Source: Desulforegulaceae bacterium (GTDB lineage: Bacteria; Desulfobacterota; Desulfobacteria; Desulfobacterales; JACKCP01). Taken from it: a stretch of 64,000 bases of DNA. Location: contig JAVETN010000001.1 of assembly GCA_034006035.1 (NCBI GenBank), forward strand, positions 62,001-126,000, in the 5' to 3' direction. The position numbers and the translations under genes were made by a program. Every line of letters begins with the position of its first letter. Within the stretch, counting starts at the first letter, position 1. This document shows, one piece after another, positions 1-9,002 of this stretch. Below the pieces are notes generated by a model. It made no database searches, was not told the DNA's origin, and saw nothing but the letters and a program-made list of their open reading frames with translations.

Positions 1-2
1 AA

Positions 3-248
3 ACAGACCCTCTTTATCAATTCAATTCATTAAATAATGAATTAAGACTTTTTAATCCTCAAATTCTTAAAAAGAAACAAATAATTGTTTTAAATAAAAT
101 CGATTTAACAGAGTCCGTTGAAAAAGTTGATATATTCAAAAAGCAATTCCAGGGTAAAAGAGTTTTTGAAATTTCTGCTGCCACAGGCAAAGGAGTTGAG
201 CAGCTTGTCAAATTTTTAGGGCAGGTTTTAAAAAGAGATGATAAATAA
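3..248 (+). CDS. obgE: GTPase ObgE/CgtA, C-terminal end (partial)
   Basis: The 5' part lies outside the window. The visible 81 codons carry the end of an Obg-type GTPase domain: the G4 motif LNKID, which reads the guanine base, and the G5-like motif ISAATGKGV. Obg GTPases bind the 50S subunit and act in ribosome assembly and stress control. The stop codon lies 11 bases inside proB, so the two genes are probably translationally coupled. The order obgE then proB-proA is common in proteobacteria and supports the call. Other TRAFAC GTPases share these motifs, but the neighbours favour ObgE. Confidence 0.82.
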   Translation, partial: TDPLYQFNSLNNELRLFNPQILKKKQIIVLNKIDLTESVEKVDIFKKQFQGKRVFEISAATGKGVEQLVKFLGQVLKRDDK

Positions 249-1371
249 CAAAGAGCATATAGAAACTGCAAGAAGAATAGTAATTAAGCTTGGGAGTAAT
301 GTTCTTACAGGAAAAAATGATCTTAATATTTCAGTAATAGCTTCTTTGTCCAAACAGGTTAATTCCTTAATTCAATCAAATAAACAGGTTATAATCGTAT
401 CTTCAGGGGCAATGGCTGCTGGGCTTAAAAAAATGGGGCTTAAAAAAAGACCGGTTCTTTTGCCTGAACGTCAGGCTGTTGCCGCAGTTGGTCAGACCAG
501 GCTTATCATGGAATATGACCGTGCTTTTTCTGTTTATGGGATAATTGTCAGTCAGCTTCTTCTGACCTCGGAAGATCTTGGTGAAAGAAAACGGTATTTG
601 AATGCCCGTAATACCTTAAACACTCTTTTGTCTAAAAATATAATTCCAATTATAAATGAAAATGATACAGTTTCAATTGATGAAATTGCTTTTGGGGACA
701 ATGATAACCTTTCTGCAATGGTTGCAATGCTCATGGACGCGGATCTGCTTATCAACCTTACAGATATTGATGGAGTATATACAAAAGATCCAAGAAGATT
801 TGAAGATGCTGAGCATATAAGTCTTATAGATTCAATTACTGAAGATATTGAAAAAATGGCTGGAGATATTCCAGGTGCTCTTGGTACCGGAGGGATGAAA
901 TCTAAGATCAAAGCCGCAAAAAAAGTTATGATGCACGGAATTCCAATGATAATTGCAAACGGACTTCATTCTCATACCATAGATGATATATTTTCTTTTA
1001 AGGCAAATGGAACTTTTTTTGTTCCTTTAAGGGAAAAAATTAAGAGCAGAAAGTCCTGGATAGCTTTTAATCTTAAGCCTAAAGGATCAATAGTTATTGA
1101 TGAGGGTGCAAAAAAAGCCCTTGTTAAAAATGGAAAAAGTCTTCTTCCCGGAGGAATTATAGTTGTAAATGAAGATTTTCATATGGGAGAACCAGTTAAG
1201 ATTCTAGATAAAAAAGGTGAAGAAATAGGCTCAGGACTTGTGAATTATTCCTCTGCTGATATAAGAAAAATTGCGGGAAGAAAAACCGATGAAATTAAAA
1301 AAGTTCTTGGCCTTAAGCCCTATGATGAAATTATACACAGGGATAATCTTGTTATAATACTTACAAAATAA
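238..1371 (+). CDS. proB: Glutamate 5-kinase (AAK kinase + PUA domain)
   Basis: First step of proline synthesis: it phosphorylates L-glutamate with ATP to give gamma-glutamyl phosphate in the cytosol. The 377 residues match the full family length. The amino-acid-kinase domain shows KLGSNVLTG near residue 17, VSSGAMAAGL, INENDTVS, FGDNDNLSA and the GTGGMKSKI loop. The C-terminal 100 or so residues fit a PUA domain. The ATG overlaps the end of obgE. proA follows after 115 bases, so product and next enzyme are encoded together. No attenuator or feedback element is evident. The identification is secure. Confidence 0.96.
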   Translation: MINNKEHIETARRIVIKLGSNVLTGKNDLNISVIASLSKQVNSLIQSNKQVIIVSSGAMAAGLKKMGLKKRPVLLPERQAVAAVGQTRLIMEYDRAFSVYGIIVSQLLLTSEDLGERKRYLNARNTLNTLLSKNIIPIINENDTVSIDEIAFGDNDNLSAMVAMLMDADLLINLTDIDGVYTKDPRRFEDAEHISLIDSITEDIEKMAGDIPGALGTGGMKSKIKAAKKVMMHGIPMIIANGLHSHTIDDIFSFKANGTFFVPLREKIKSRKSWIAFNLKPKGSIVIDEGAKKALVKNGKSLLPGGIIVVNEDFHMGEPVKILDKKGEEIGSGLVNYSSADIRKIAGRKTDEIKKVLGLKPYDEIIHRDNLVIILTK

Positions 1372-1486
1372 TTTTTTGCTGGTGCGATTTAATTGGGTTT
1401 AATCTTCTTCCCCTATTTGTTTCCAATTATTGATTAATATTTCAGACCAAAGATTTAATATTGAAAACTTGAAATCGGGGTGAAAA

Positions 1487-2737
1487 ATGGAAAAATTAAT
1501 AACCGAAATTGCTCAGAGTGCAAAAAATGCCTCAAGAAAAACAGCCATCCTTTCAACAGATCAAAAAAACAAGGCTTTGAAAGAAATAAAGTTAAGCCTT
1601 GAAAAAAACTACAAAAAAATTCAGGAAGAAAATTTAAAAGATATTGAAAAAGCAAGGGAAGAAGGACTTTCATCTGCAATGATAGATCGACTGACTTTGA
1701 GTGATAACGTAATGAACTCAATGATTTCAGGAATAGATGAAGTTATTCTTCTTGACGATCCTGTTGGGAGAATAGGTTCCATAAAAAAAAGACCAAACGG
1801 CCTTGAAGTAGGGAGGATGAACATTCCAATCGGAGTGATAGGAATGATTTATGAATCAAGGCCAAATGTTACAATAGATGCCGGTGTTTTATGTCTTAAA
1901 GCAGGTAATGCCGTTATTCTAAGAGGGGGAACAGAAGCTTTTCACTCAAACCAGATTCTTGGTTCAGCAATTTCGGAAGGCCTTGAAAATGCTGGTCTTG
2001 ATAAAAAAGCTATCCAGATAATTCCTGTAAAGGAAAGGGAGGCTGTTGATTTCCTTCTTAACCAAGAAGGTCTTATTGACTTGATGATCCCAAGGGGTGG
2101 AGAAGGGCTTATAAGATTTGTAACTGAAAATTCAAGTATTCCTGTTCTCAAACATTATAAAGGGGTTTGTCATGTCTATATTGATAAATTTGCAGAACTT
2201 GAAATGGCCATTGAAATAGCTTTTAATTCAAAAGTTCAAAGACCTGGAGTGTGCAATGCAATGGAAACACTTTTGGTTCACAAAGATATTGCAGACAAAT
2301 TTCTTCCTCATATTGGTAAACTATACAATAATTCAGGGGTTGAAATTAAAGGCTGTCCTAAAACCTGCGAAATAATAAAAGAAGCAGCTTTAGCAAGCCA
2401 AGATGATTTTGGGGTAGAGTTTTTAGATCTTAAAGCATCAATAAAAGTTGTAGACAGTTTTAATCATGCCCTGGATCATATTTCAGTTCATAATTCAGGA
2501 CATACTGAATCAATAGTTACCAAAGATTATTCAAGGGCAAGACGGTTTTTAAGAGAAGTTGATTCTTCTGTTGTTCTTGTAAATGCTTCAACAAGGTTTA
2601 ATGACGGCAATCAGCTTGGACTTGGAGCTGAAATAGGAATAAGCACAGACAAGCTCCATGCATATGGGCCCATGGGAATTGAAGAACTTACAGCAAGAAA
2701 ATTTATAGTGTTTGGCGATGGACAGATCAGAAACTGA
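1487..2737 (+). CDS. proA: Gamma-glutamyl phosphate reductase
   Basis: Second step of proline synthesis: NADPH-dependent reduction of gamma-glutamyl phosphate to glutamate-5-semialdehyde. It is an aldehyde-dehydrogenase-superfamily protein of 416 residues, the usual length. The catalytic cysteine is C256 in RPGVCNAMET. Other family signatures include IGMIYESRPNVT and NASTRFNDG near the C-terminus. A GGGGTG ribosome-binding site precedes the ATG. It lies between proB, whose product it uses, and nadD, which starts inside its last codons. Confidence 0.96.
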   Translation: MEKLITEIAQSAKNASRKTAILSTDQKNKALKEIKLSLEKNYKKIQEENLKDIEKAREEGLSSAMIDRLTLSDNVMNSMISGIDEVILLDDPVGRIGSIKKRPNGLEVGRMNIPIGVIGMIYESRPNVTIDAGVLCLKAGNAVILRGGTEAFHSNQILGSAISEGLENAGLDKKAIQIIPVKEREAVDFLLNQEGLIDLMIPRGGEGLIRFVTENSSIPVLKHYKGVCHVYIDKFAELEMAIEIAFNSKVQRPGVCNAMETLLVHKDIADKFLPHIGKLYNNSGVEIKGCPKTCEIIKEAALASQDDFGVEFLDLKASIKVVDSFNHALDHISVHNSGHTESIVTKDYSRARRFLREVDSSVVLVNASTRFNDGNQLGLGAEIGISTDKLHAYGPMGIEELTARKFIVFGDGQIRN

Positions 2738-3368
2738 GCAAAGAACAGGGATTTTCGGCGGTACTTTCAATCCTTTTCATAAAGGCCATTTAAATGCGGC
2801 TGAAGCTGCTTTTAAAGGCCTTAACCTTAAAGAGCTTATTTTTATTCCAGTTTACCTTCCTCCTCACAAAGGTTATTCAACTCTGGCATCTTCTGAGGAT
2901 AGGATAGAAATAATTAAAAAATCCATTGAAGGTAAAAAAAATTTTTTTATTTCTGATCTTGAAATAAAAAGAAAAGGCCTTTCTTATACTATAGATACAC
3001 TTAAAGAGATAAAATCTGGCAAAAAAGGAGAGTTTTTTTTTATAATGGGATCAGATTCTTTTTTAAGTTTCAATAAATGGCATAGGTATAAAGATATTTT
3101 AAAAATTTCAGGCCTTGCAGTGGCAAGTCGACCAGGATTTGACCCTGAAATTGAAACTCTGGGTATTAAAGGATATTATTTAAAAAATAAGGGGCATTAT
3201 TCCCATAAAGAGTATAAAGATATTTGTTTTTTTAAGATCAATGAAAAAAACATCTCTTCAACAGGTATTAGAAAATTGATAAAACAAGGACAAAGTTTAA
3301 AAGATTATCTTGATGAAAAAGCAGCTGATTACATAGAAGAAAAAGGGCTTTATAAAGATGAAAAATGA
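2718..3368 (+). CDS. nadD: Nicotinate-nucleotide adenylyltransferase
   Basis: Joins nicotinate mononucleotide with ATP to give deamido-NAD in NAD synthesis. The nucleotidyltransferase signature GIFGGTFNPFHKGHL, with the HxGH-type ATP site, is at the N-terminus, and SSTGIRKL near the C-terminus is the family's second nucleotide-binding motif. I start it at the ATG at 2718 (216 residues) and not at an in-frame TTG six bases upstream. It overlaps the end of proA, and its own end overlaps rsfS by 11 bases. The nadD-rsfS pair is widely conserved. Confidence 0.94.
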   Translation: MDRSETEQRTGIFGGTFNPFHKGHLNAAEAAFKGLNLKELIFIPVYLPPHKGYSTLASSEDRIEIIKKSIEGKKNFFISDLEIKRKGLSYTIDTLKEIKSGKKGEFFFIMGSDSFLSFNKWHRYKDILKISGLAVASRPGFDPEIETLGIKGYYLKNKGHYSHKEYKDICFFKINEKNISSTGIRKLIKQGQSLKDYLDEKAADYIEEKGLYKDEK

Positions 3369-3798
3369 AATAGAAGAATTTGCACTTCCTTTTGTTGCTG
3401 CGGTTTTGGATAAAAAAACAGAAGGGGTTATAGCACTGGATGTGTCAAAGCTTACTTCGGTTGCAGATGTTTTCATTATAGGCAGCGGGAGATCTGTAAG
3501 ACAGGTCAAGGCCATAGCCGGGCATGTGAGAAGAAAGTTAAGAGAAAAAGGCAAAAAATCTTTAAACATTGATGGCGAAAATGAAGGAAATTGGGTTTTA
3601 TTAGATTATGGTGATGTGGTAATTCACCTTTTCCTTGAATCAACAAGAAGATTTTACGATCTTGAAGGATTGTGGATGGATGCTCCAAAAATTTTAAAGG
3701 ATTTTATAGATAAGAAAATTTCTGAGACAGTTTATGACGACGATGAGGAAGATGATGACTTCTGGAGTAGTGAAGAAAATGAGTATGAAGAATATTAG
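3358..3798 (+). CDS. rsfS: Ribosomal silencing factor RsfS (Iojap/YbeB)
   Basis: Binds ribosomal protein L14 on the 50S subunit and blocks joining to 30S when nutrients are short. The 146 residues show the DUF143/Oligomerisation core: LDVSKLTSVADVFIIGSG, RQVKAIA and WVLLDYGDVVIHLF. The C-terminal tail is unusually acidic (DDDEEDDDF and similar) and extends beyond the normal RsfS core of about 110 residues; whether the tail has a role is unknown. The start overlaps nadD and the end overlaps gpmI. Confidence 0.93.
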   Translation: MKNEIEEFALPFVAAVLDKKTEGVIALDVSKLTSVADVFIIGSGRSVRQVKAIAGHVRRKLREKGKKSLNIDGENEGNWVLLDYGDVVIHLFLESTRRFYDLEGLWMDAPKILKDFIDKKISETVYDDDEEDDDFWSSEENEYEEY

Positions 3799-5314
3799 GC
3801 CTTGCCTTCTTATGATTTTAGATGGCTGGGGCAAAGGTGAAAACTACCCGGGTAATGCTGTAAAAGCGGCCAACACTCCTAATCTTGATTTTTATTCGGC
3901 AAATCACCCCATGGCTGAGTTAAAGTGCTCAGGTGAAGCTGTTGGGCTTCCTTCCGGTGTTATGGGTAACTCTGAAGTAGGACATCTTAACATTGGTGCA
4001 GGAAGAGTTGTTTATCAAGACCTTTTAAGAATTGACAAAGCCATTGAAGATAAAAGTTTTTTTTTAAACAAAGCTTTTAATGATCTTTTTGATAAAACTA
4101 AAAAAAATAATGGCAAAGTTCATTTTTTGGGTCTTTTGTCAAATGGAAGAGTTCACAGCAGCCTTGATCACCTTTATGCCCTTATTGAAATGGCAGTTAA
4201 AAAAAATATCAAGGCAGTGGTTCATCCTATAATGGATGGAAGGGATACTTCTCCAGACAGCGGAATAAAATTTTTAAATGAGCTTAGAAAAAAAATTGCT
4301 CCCTTTAAAAATATAACCATAGGCACAGTCTGCGGAAGATTTTATGCCATGGACAGGGACAAAAGATGGGAAAGAGTGGAAAAAGCCTATAATCTTTACA
4401 CAAAAGCAGAAGGTGAGGTTTTTGGCTCAGCAGAAGATTCAATACTTTTTTATTATGAAAATAAAATAACAGATGAATTTATAAAACCTTCAATAATAGA
4501 TAAGGAAAGCATTGTAAAAGATAATGACGGAGTTATTTTTTTTAACTTCAGAGCTGATAGGGCAAGGGAAATTACCAGTGCTTTTACATCTGAAGAGTTT
4601 GGTGAGTTTGAAAGAAAAAACAGGCCAAATCTTTCGGGTTATGTGTGCATGACTTCCTATGATAAGGATTTTGATCTTGAGGCGGCATTTCTTCCCATGG
4701 AAGTAAAAAACAATTTAGGCGAATTTATTTCAAATCAGGGATTAACTCAGCTTAGAATAGCAGAAACTGAAAAATATGCCCATGTAACATATTTTTTTAA
4801 CGGGGGAAATGAAGAGCCATACCCAAAGGAAGATCGAATCCTTGTTCCATCTCCAAGGGAGGTGGAAACCTATGATAAAAAGCCTGAAATGAGCGCAGAA
4901 GAAGTTTGTAATTCATTTGTAAAGGCATTTAAGGAAAATGATTATTCTCTTTGTGTTTTAAACTATGCCAATATGGACATGGTTGGGCACACAGGAGACT
5001 TTGACTCAGCAGTAAAAGCCTGTGAAATAGTGGATAAATTTGTAAAACCGGCTGCTGATTCAGTTCTTGCAAAGGGGGGATTTGTAATTATTACTGCAGA
5101 TCATGGAAATCTTGAAAAAATGTGCGATGAAAACAGCTGTGCATATACGGCCCACACCACAAATCCTGTTAATTTTATTCTTGTGGATAATGAAAAAAAA
5201 AACTTGCTTAAAACCCGGGGAAAACTTGGAGATATTGCTCCGACAATTCTTGAGGTTATGGGTTTGGAGCTTCCCTTGGAAATGACAGGAAAAAGCCTTG
5301 TAAGGAGAGATTGA
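3785..5314 (+). CDS. gpmI: 2,3-bisphosphoglycerate-independent phosphoglycerate mutase
   Basis: Interconverts 3- and 2-phosphoglycerate in glycolysis and gluconeogenesis using two Mn ions and a phosphoserine intermediate. Visible signatures are LMILDGWG (metal-binding Asp), MGNSEVGHLNIGAGR with the phosphorylated serine at S63, GRDTSPDSG, a DRDKRWER segment, NYANMDMVGHTG and TADHGN near the C-terminus. I use the ATG at 3785, giving 509 residues, the normal length; a longer frame from 3734 would add residues with no homology that read the rsfS coding sequence in another frame. An ATG at 3779 is an equal alternative. The gene overlaps rsfS. Confidence 0.95.
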   Translation: MKNIRPCLLMILDGWGKGENYPGNAVKAANTPNLDFYSANHPMAELKCSGEAVGLPSGVMGNSEVGHLNIGAGRVVYQDLLRIDKAIEDKSFFLNKAFNDLFDKTKKNNGKVHFLGLLSNGRVHSSLDHLYALIEMAVKKNIKAVVHPIMDGRDTSPDSGIKFLNELRKKIAPFKNITIGTVCGRFYAMDRDKRWERVEKAYNLYTKAEGEVFGSAEDSILFYYENKITDEFIKPSIIDKESIVKDNDGVIFFNFRADRAREITSAFTSEEFGEFERKNRPNLSGYVCMTSYDKDFDLEAAFLPMEVKNNLGEFISNQGLTQLRIAETEKYAHVTYFFNGGNEEPYPKEDRILVPSPREVETYDKKPEMSAEEVCNSFVKAFKENDYSLCVLNYANMDMVGHTGDFDSAVKACEIVDKFVKPAADSVLAKGGFVIITADHGNLEKMCDENSCAYTAHTTNPVNFILVDNEKKNLLKTRGKLGDIAPTILEVMGLELPLEMTGKSLVRRD

Positions 5315-5316
5315 TA

Positions 5317-5826
5317 ATGGATTGTATAAAAGACTATTTAACAGGAAAAGAAATTAATTTAACTGGAGCAGAAGAAAACCGCCAAAAAGTTATGAAATTT
5401 CTTGTAGAAGAAAAAGGTTTTTTAAAGTCAGATATAAAAGCCAGGGTAGAGTTTGAGATTTTAATTTCAGGGGAACCTTACAAAACAGAAATAGATCTTT
5501 TAATTTTAATAAACAAAATGATTGTTGCTGTTTTTAAAACTCCTGCAGGTTCCCTTTCTTCCTGGGATAGAGAAATTATTTCCGGAGCAAGAATTCTTCT
5601 GCCTGATTATCAAATACCTTTTGCAATAGTTTCTGACGGAGAAAACGCAGAGATTTTCGATACTGTCAAAGGTGAAAAGATTGGAAGAGGGATTGAAAAT
5701 ATTCCTTCAAAAGAAGAGATTCAAAACTATCTTGATAAGAATCCTTTGACAGAGTTTCCAAAGGAAAAAACTGAAAGACAAAAGCTGGTATTTAAAACTT
5801 ATGATGAATTAAATATAAATAGATAA
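5317..5826 (+). CDS. Small protein with type I restriction R-subunit N-terminal-like (HSDR_N) fold
   Basis: The 169 residues resemble the stand-alone HSDR_N_2 family, a PD-(D/E)XK nuclease-like fold first seen at the N-terminus of type I restriction R subunits. Supporting segments are YKTEIDLLILINKMIVAVF, where E-x-D followed by a beta strand resembles the nuclease core, then WDREIISGARIL and PFAIVSDGENAEIFD. The usual catalytic E-x-K appears degenerate (VAVFKTPAG, with K), so activity is uncertain. The ATG at 5317 has a good upstream TAAGGAGA. It follows gpmI by two bases and is probably the last gene of the operon. Function unknown. Confidence 0.6.
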   Translation: MDCIKDYLTGKEINLTGAEENRQKVMKFLVEEKGFLKSDIKARVEFEILISGEPYKTEIDLLILINKMIVAVFKTPAGSLSSWDREIISGARILLPDYQIPFAIVSDGENAEIFDTVKGEKIGRGIENIPSKEEIQNYLDKNPLTEFPKEKTERQKLVFKTYDELNINR

Positions 5827-5903
5827 AATAAAATCAATCAAGTTTTGCTTTTCTCGCTTTAACTTAAAAAATCTGTTTTTGTCTGATTTTTAAATAAAAA
5901 ACT

Positions 5904-5950
5904 AAAAGTTTTCGTCTGACTTTGTAAACCAGTCAGCGAAAACTTTTTTT
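5904..5950. terminator. Strong hairpin between convergent genes
   Basis: AAAAGTTTTCG-TCTGAC and GTCAGCGAAAACTTTT form a stem of about 15 pairs with one mismatch and a short loop, flanked by A-rich sequence on the left and a run of seven T on the right. It lies between the end of the gpmI operon and the end of the reverse-strand zinc-ribbon gene and could terminate transcription from both sides. Confidence 0.85.
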
Positions 5951-5974
5951 ACTTATGAACTGAAAAATTTAAGT

Positions 5975-6643
5975 TCAATTTAGTTCTTTTCCGCAGTGTT
6001 TGCAGACTTTTGCCCTTCTTTTGATTATTTCAGCACAAAAAGGACATTCTCTTGTAAAGCATCTTCCATGGATTTTACCAACAGCAAGCTCTATTGCGTC
6101 TGCTACCTTTGTAGTGGGTGGTTTTATATTTCTCAAAGGTTCAATTGCTTCTATTATATCAGCACAGTCGCCAAGCATTTCAATTGATTTCAGCCTAACT
6201 CTAATAGGTTCCAAGTTATCTTGAGCCATGGAAATTATCTTGATGAAGTCTTTATTTACATAGCAGTCTGCCAGGATTGAAAATCCAGTTTTAATTCTTT
6301 CTTCGATTTCTTCTTGTTCATTAATTAATTCTTCTGAAACTATCTGCCCTTCTCCTCCAGCCTTTCCAAATACAGACATAAGCTCAAAAGTATTTGTAAA
6401 AGGATAGTTAATACATCTAAACGATGCCCTGTGTCCGTAGGTTTCTTCAATATCATCCCATCCGCTTACAAAAGGGGGACAATCATCATTGAAACATACA
6501 AAAAGAAAGGGTTCTCCCCAACCAAGACCGTCACTAAAGGTTATAGGAGGAACTTCCCATATATTCATTTCTTTGCCACAATGGGGGCAATTCGGTTTTT
6601 TTATTTCTAAAAGTTTTTGAAGGTACTCATCCCTTGTTTGCAT
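5975..6643 (-). CDS. Hypothetical protein with two zinc-ribbon modules around a HEAT-like helical centre
   Basis: I do not recognise a named family for the whole protein. The N-terminus has NCPHCGKEM (residues 18-26) and, further on, CFNDDCPPF, together a likely four-cysteine zinc site. The centre (about 110-195) is alpha-helical with a repeated pattern of adjustments such as EPIRVRLKSIEMLGDCADIIEA, which resembles HEAT-type repeats. The C-terminus ends CPFCAEIIKRRAKVCKHCGKEL, a typical double CxxC zinc ribbon. It is a cytoplasmic, probably protein- or nucleic-acid-binding protein. It is convergent with the gpmI operon across a strong terminator. Confidence 0.7.
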   Translation of the reverse strand: MQTRDEYLQKLLEIKKPNCPHCGKEMNIWEVPPITFSDGLGWGEPFLFVCFNDDCPPFVSGWDDIEETYGHRASFRCINYPFTNTFELMSVFGKAGGEGQIVSEELINEQEEIEERIKTGFSILADCYVNKDFIKIISMAQDNLEPIRVRLKSIEMLGDCADIIEAIEPLRNIKPPTTKVADAIELAVGKIHGRCFTRECPFCAEIIKRRAKVCKHCGKELN

Positions 6644-6739
6644 ATAAAATCTCCTTTTAACATAAATATAGATATTGAAGATAACAATGAGTTATGGGAT
6701 TGGCAAGTCTGTGTCATAAATTTGTCGCATTCTTTTATT

Positions 6740-6766
6740 CCGGCATTTTATTGCCGGTGTTTTTTT
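6740..6766 (+). terminator. Intrinsic terminator with no obvious upstream gene
   Basis: CCGGCA and TGCCGG form a six-pair GC-rich stem with a short loop, followed by TGTTTTTTT on the forward strand. The nearest upstream protein gene (5975-6643) reads away from it on the reverse strand, so the terminator has no coding partner. It may end a short transcript beginning in 6644-6739. Confidence 0.55.
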
Positions 6767-6930
6767 CCTGATTTTTTCCCGGTTTATAGCTCATCCCCTA
6801 TATTTTATTTAGCATGAGTTGGCCTTAAATAAACAAGCTCAAGGAGTTAGTTCATGACAAGAATTGATTTTTATTAGTGTTGGTATGAGTTTTGTATAAT
6901 AGTCTTTAAATGCAAAACTCAGGAGCTTTT

Positions 6931-7971
6931 ATGAACAAAAAATATTTAAGAACCAATTCAGAGTTTTTTTTACCTAGTTTTTTAAATTTTACAAGAATAA
7001 AAGATTTAAAAAGGCTTAACAGATACCTTATAAATATACATCAAGCAGTAAATTTTGAAGAGATTACTTTAGAGCTTTCAAAATGCATTTCTGATATTTT
7101 TGTTCATGAATTTTTTGGACTTGCTGTTCAAGATAAAGATAAGTTAATGGTCTGGATTGAACCTTCAGTTTTCAAGGCTAGAATTGAAAGCATTGTAAGA
7201 AAAGATTTTTCTTTTGATGGAGACCTGGAAATTCATTCTATTAATTCATCAAAAACAGGTTTTCTTGAAGAAAACAGTCTTGAAAAATCATTGCTTGGAA
7301 AAGAGTTTTATGGAACCAATTTTAAAGCAAAGCTTTATATTTTACCTGGTAAAAAAATAATTGGGAAATACCATGGTGAAATTATATCTGATATGGTGAC
7401 AGGTCTTGAAAATGCGGTTTCTTCTTTTATAAAAATGAAATCATTGGAAGATGCAGCTTCCATTGATTTTCTTACAGGATGCTATAATAGAAGAGAGTTT
7501 AATCTAAAGCTTGAAGGGCAGTTTTCTTTTTGCAGGAGGTATGAAAAAGATTTCAGTCTTGTTATGTTTGATATAGATTATTTCAAAAAAATTAATGACA
7601 CTTACGGACATGATTCAGGAGATCAGATTTTAAAGGAGATCTCAGGAAGAATAAAAAAAATGATTAGAACAGAAGACAGTTTATTCAGGTATGGAGGAGA
7701 GGAGTTTGCAGTTATTCTTCCTGGAACTGAAGAGTCAAAAGCAGCAGTCCTTGCAGATAGATTAAGAGAAGAAATAGCAGCTCAGCCTTTTATTATAGAT
7801 AATCACCCTGTTTTTGTTACTTCAAGTTTCGGGGTTTCTTCTTTTGCCAGGGCAAAAACATCAGAGGAGCTGGTTAAAAATACTGATAAGCTTTTGTATA
7901 GAGCAAAAAACAGTGGTAGAAACAAAGTAATGCCCAAGGTTCTAAGACTTTATAAACAAGTGGCAAAATAA
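6931..7971 (+). CDS. Diguanylate cyclase with an N-terminal GAF-like sensor region
   Basis: The C-terminal half is a complete GGDEF domain: DFLTGCYNRREF, FDIDYFKKINDTYGHDSGD and the active-site loop RYGGEEFAVILPG, so it should make cyclic di-GMP from two GTP. The first 170 or so residues have no clear signature and no membrane segment; they may be a GAF-like sensor. I begin at the ATG at 6931 because AGGAG stands seven bases upstream; an in-frame ATG at 6910 has no such site. A TATAAT lies at 6895-6900. It is monocistronic, followed by a structured terminator region. Confidence 0.9.
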   Translation: MNKKYLRTNSEFFLPSFLNFTRIKDLKRLNRYLINIHQAVNFEEITLELSKCISDIFVHEFFGLAVQDKDKLMVWIEPSVFKARIESIVRKDFSFDGDLEIHSINSSKTGFLEENSLEKSLLGKEFYGTNFKAKLYILPGKKIIGKYHGEIISDMVTGLENAVSSFIKMKSLEDAASIDFLTGCYNRREFNLKLEGQFSFCRRYEKDFSLVMFDIDYFKKINDTYGHDSGDQILKEISGRIKKMIRTEDSLFRYGGEEFAVILPGTEESKAAVLADRLREEIAAQPFIIDNHPVFVTSSFGVSSFARAKTSEELVKNTDKLLYRAKNSGRNKVMPKVLRLYKQVAK

Positions 7972-8025
7972 GCTGGTTGTAAAAAGTCAAACCTGATTAA
8001 AATTTATCTGAAACAGTAAATTAAT

Positions 8026-8079
8026 AAGGGAATTTGGGTTTTTGGAAAATATTTAAGATTTCCGGGGTCAAATTCCCTT
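8026..8079 (+). terminator. Nested hairpin, possible terminator of the diguanylate cyclase gene
   Basis: AAGGGAATTTG (8026-8036) pairs perfectly with CAAATTCCCTT (8069-8079). Inside the loop GGAAA (8044-8048) can pair with TTTCC (8059-8063). The outer stem is followed by T-rich sequence. It lies between convergent genes ending at 7971 and 8179. A terminator is the simplest reading, though the two-tier stem is larger than usual. Confidence 0.45.
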
Positions 8080-8178
8080 TAATTATTTCGTATATCTGAA
8101 AAATGCCTTATTATCAGATTTTAAGACTTATACTATAAGCTGCTGAAGTCTTTTTAAATTAAAACCTTGTTCCTTTGC

Positions 8179-8811
8179 TCAATTGTTTTTGATTATTGAA
8201 TTAAGCTCCATTACAAGTTTTTTCAATTCGTTTTGATATTCAGGGGGAACCATAACTGCTCCTGGTGTCTGGTTTTCAACAAACTTTGAGGTGAAAAGAG
8301 GGTTGGAACCGTGAACAATCAGATCTATCAAATTTCCGCTTAACCCATCGTAATCTAAAAGCTCTACAAATTGCTGAACTAGATTGTTTATTGACATTGT
8401 TTTTTCATCGATTTCAGAAACACCTGATTTGGAGCAATCTTCGAATGAAAGCTGGACTCTGCATGCCAGTGGTCTTATATCATAAATAATACATTGATTT
8501 TCATACAAAAAAGGGCATTTGATATTTGTTTCAGGGATGTATTCTTCGGGAAGATCCTGGTCAGTCATGGAAATGTTTGCAATGGCATTTATTGTTGTTT
8601 TAGGCATAAATCTTTCATAGTCAAGATAGTCTTCAAGCTTTTTTTTAAGACTGGAGCTGATTTTGCCCATTATAAGCTCTGCTTCAAGAGATGTTGCAGC
8701 TATGTTTATTGTGCAGCATTTATCACAGCCTTTGCTGCAAAAAAAATTATTGTTTTTTATCCATTTTTCATGGACTGAATACATTTGTTGAAGTTTTTCA
8801 ATTCTGTTCAT
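8179..8811 (-). CDS. YkgJ-family cysteine-cluster protein
   Basis: The 210-residue protein has the layout of the YkgJ/putative zinc- or iron-chelating family (PF03692): an N-terminal cluster CSKGCDKCCT near residue 25, then IKCPFLYENQCIIYDIRPLACRVQ with three more cysteines and the diagnostic R-P-L-A-C-R. The cysteines probably hold an Fe-S cluster or metal ion; the biochemical role of the family is unknown. It stands alone between two intergenic spacers and reads toward the GGDEF gene. Confidence 0.85.
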   Translation of the reverse strand: MNRIEKLQQMYSVHEKWIKNNNFFCSKGCDKCCTINIAATSLEAELIMGKISSSLKKKLEDYLDYERFMPKTTINAIANISMTDQDLPEEYIPETNIKCPFLYENQCIIYDIRPLACRVQLSFEDCSKSGVSEIDEKTMSINNLVQQFVELLDYDGLSGNLIDLIVHGSNPLFTSKFVENQTPGAVMVPPEYQNELKKLVMELNSIIKNN

Positions 8812-9002
8812 CTGACTTTCCTTTTATCAATTCACTGGTAAACTCAAAACTTATAGGATGATAGAGAAAGAATAAAGAGTTTAGTTAAGCTCAATTTGAA
8901 TCTTGAGATATTAGAATGACATACAGCAAAGACAAAGTTATTTCAAACTTTGAGAAAAATTTTGTAAAAAAATAAAGTCTTTTGTTTAGGTATTCAAAGA
9001 AA

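Noticed and set aside
6617-6817. 66-residue forward reading frame
   Set aside because: It starts inside the reverse-strand zinc-ribbon gene, has no ribosome-binding site and runs through the orphan terminator.
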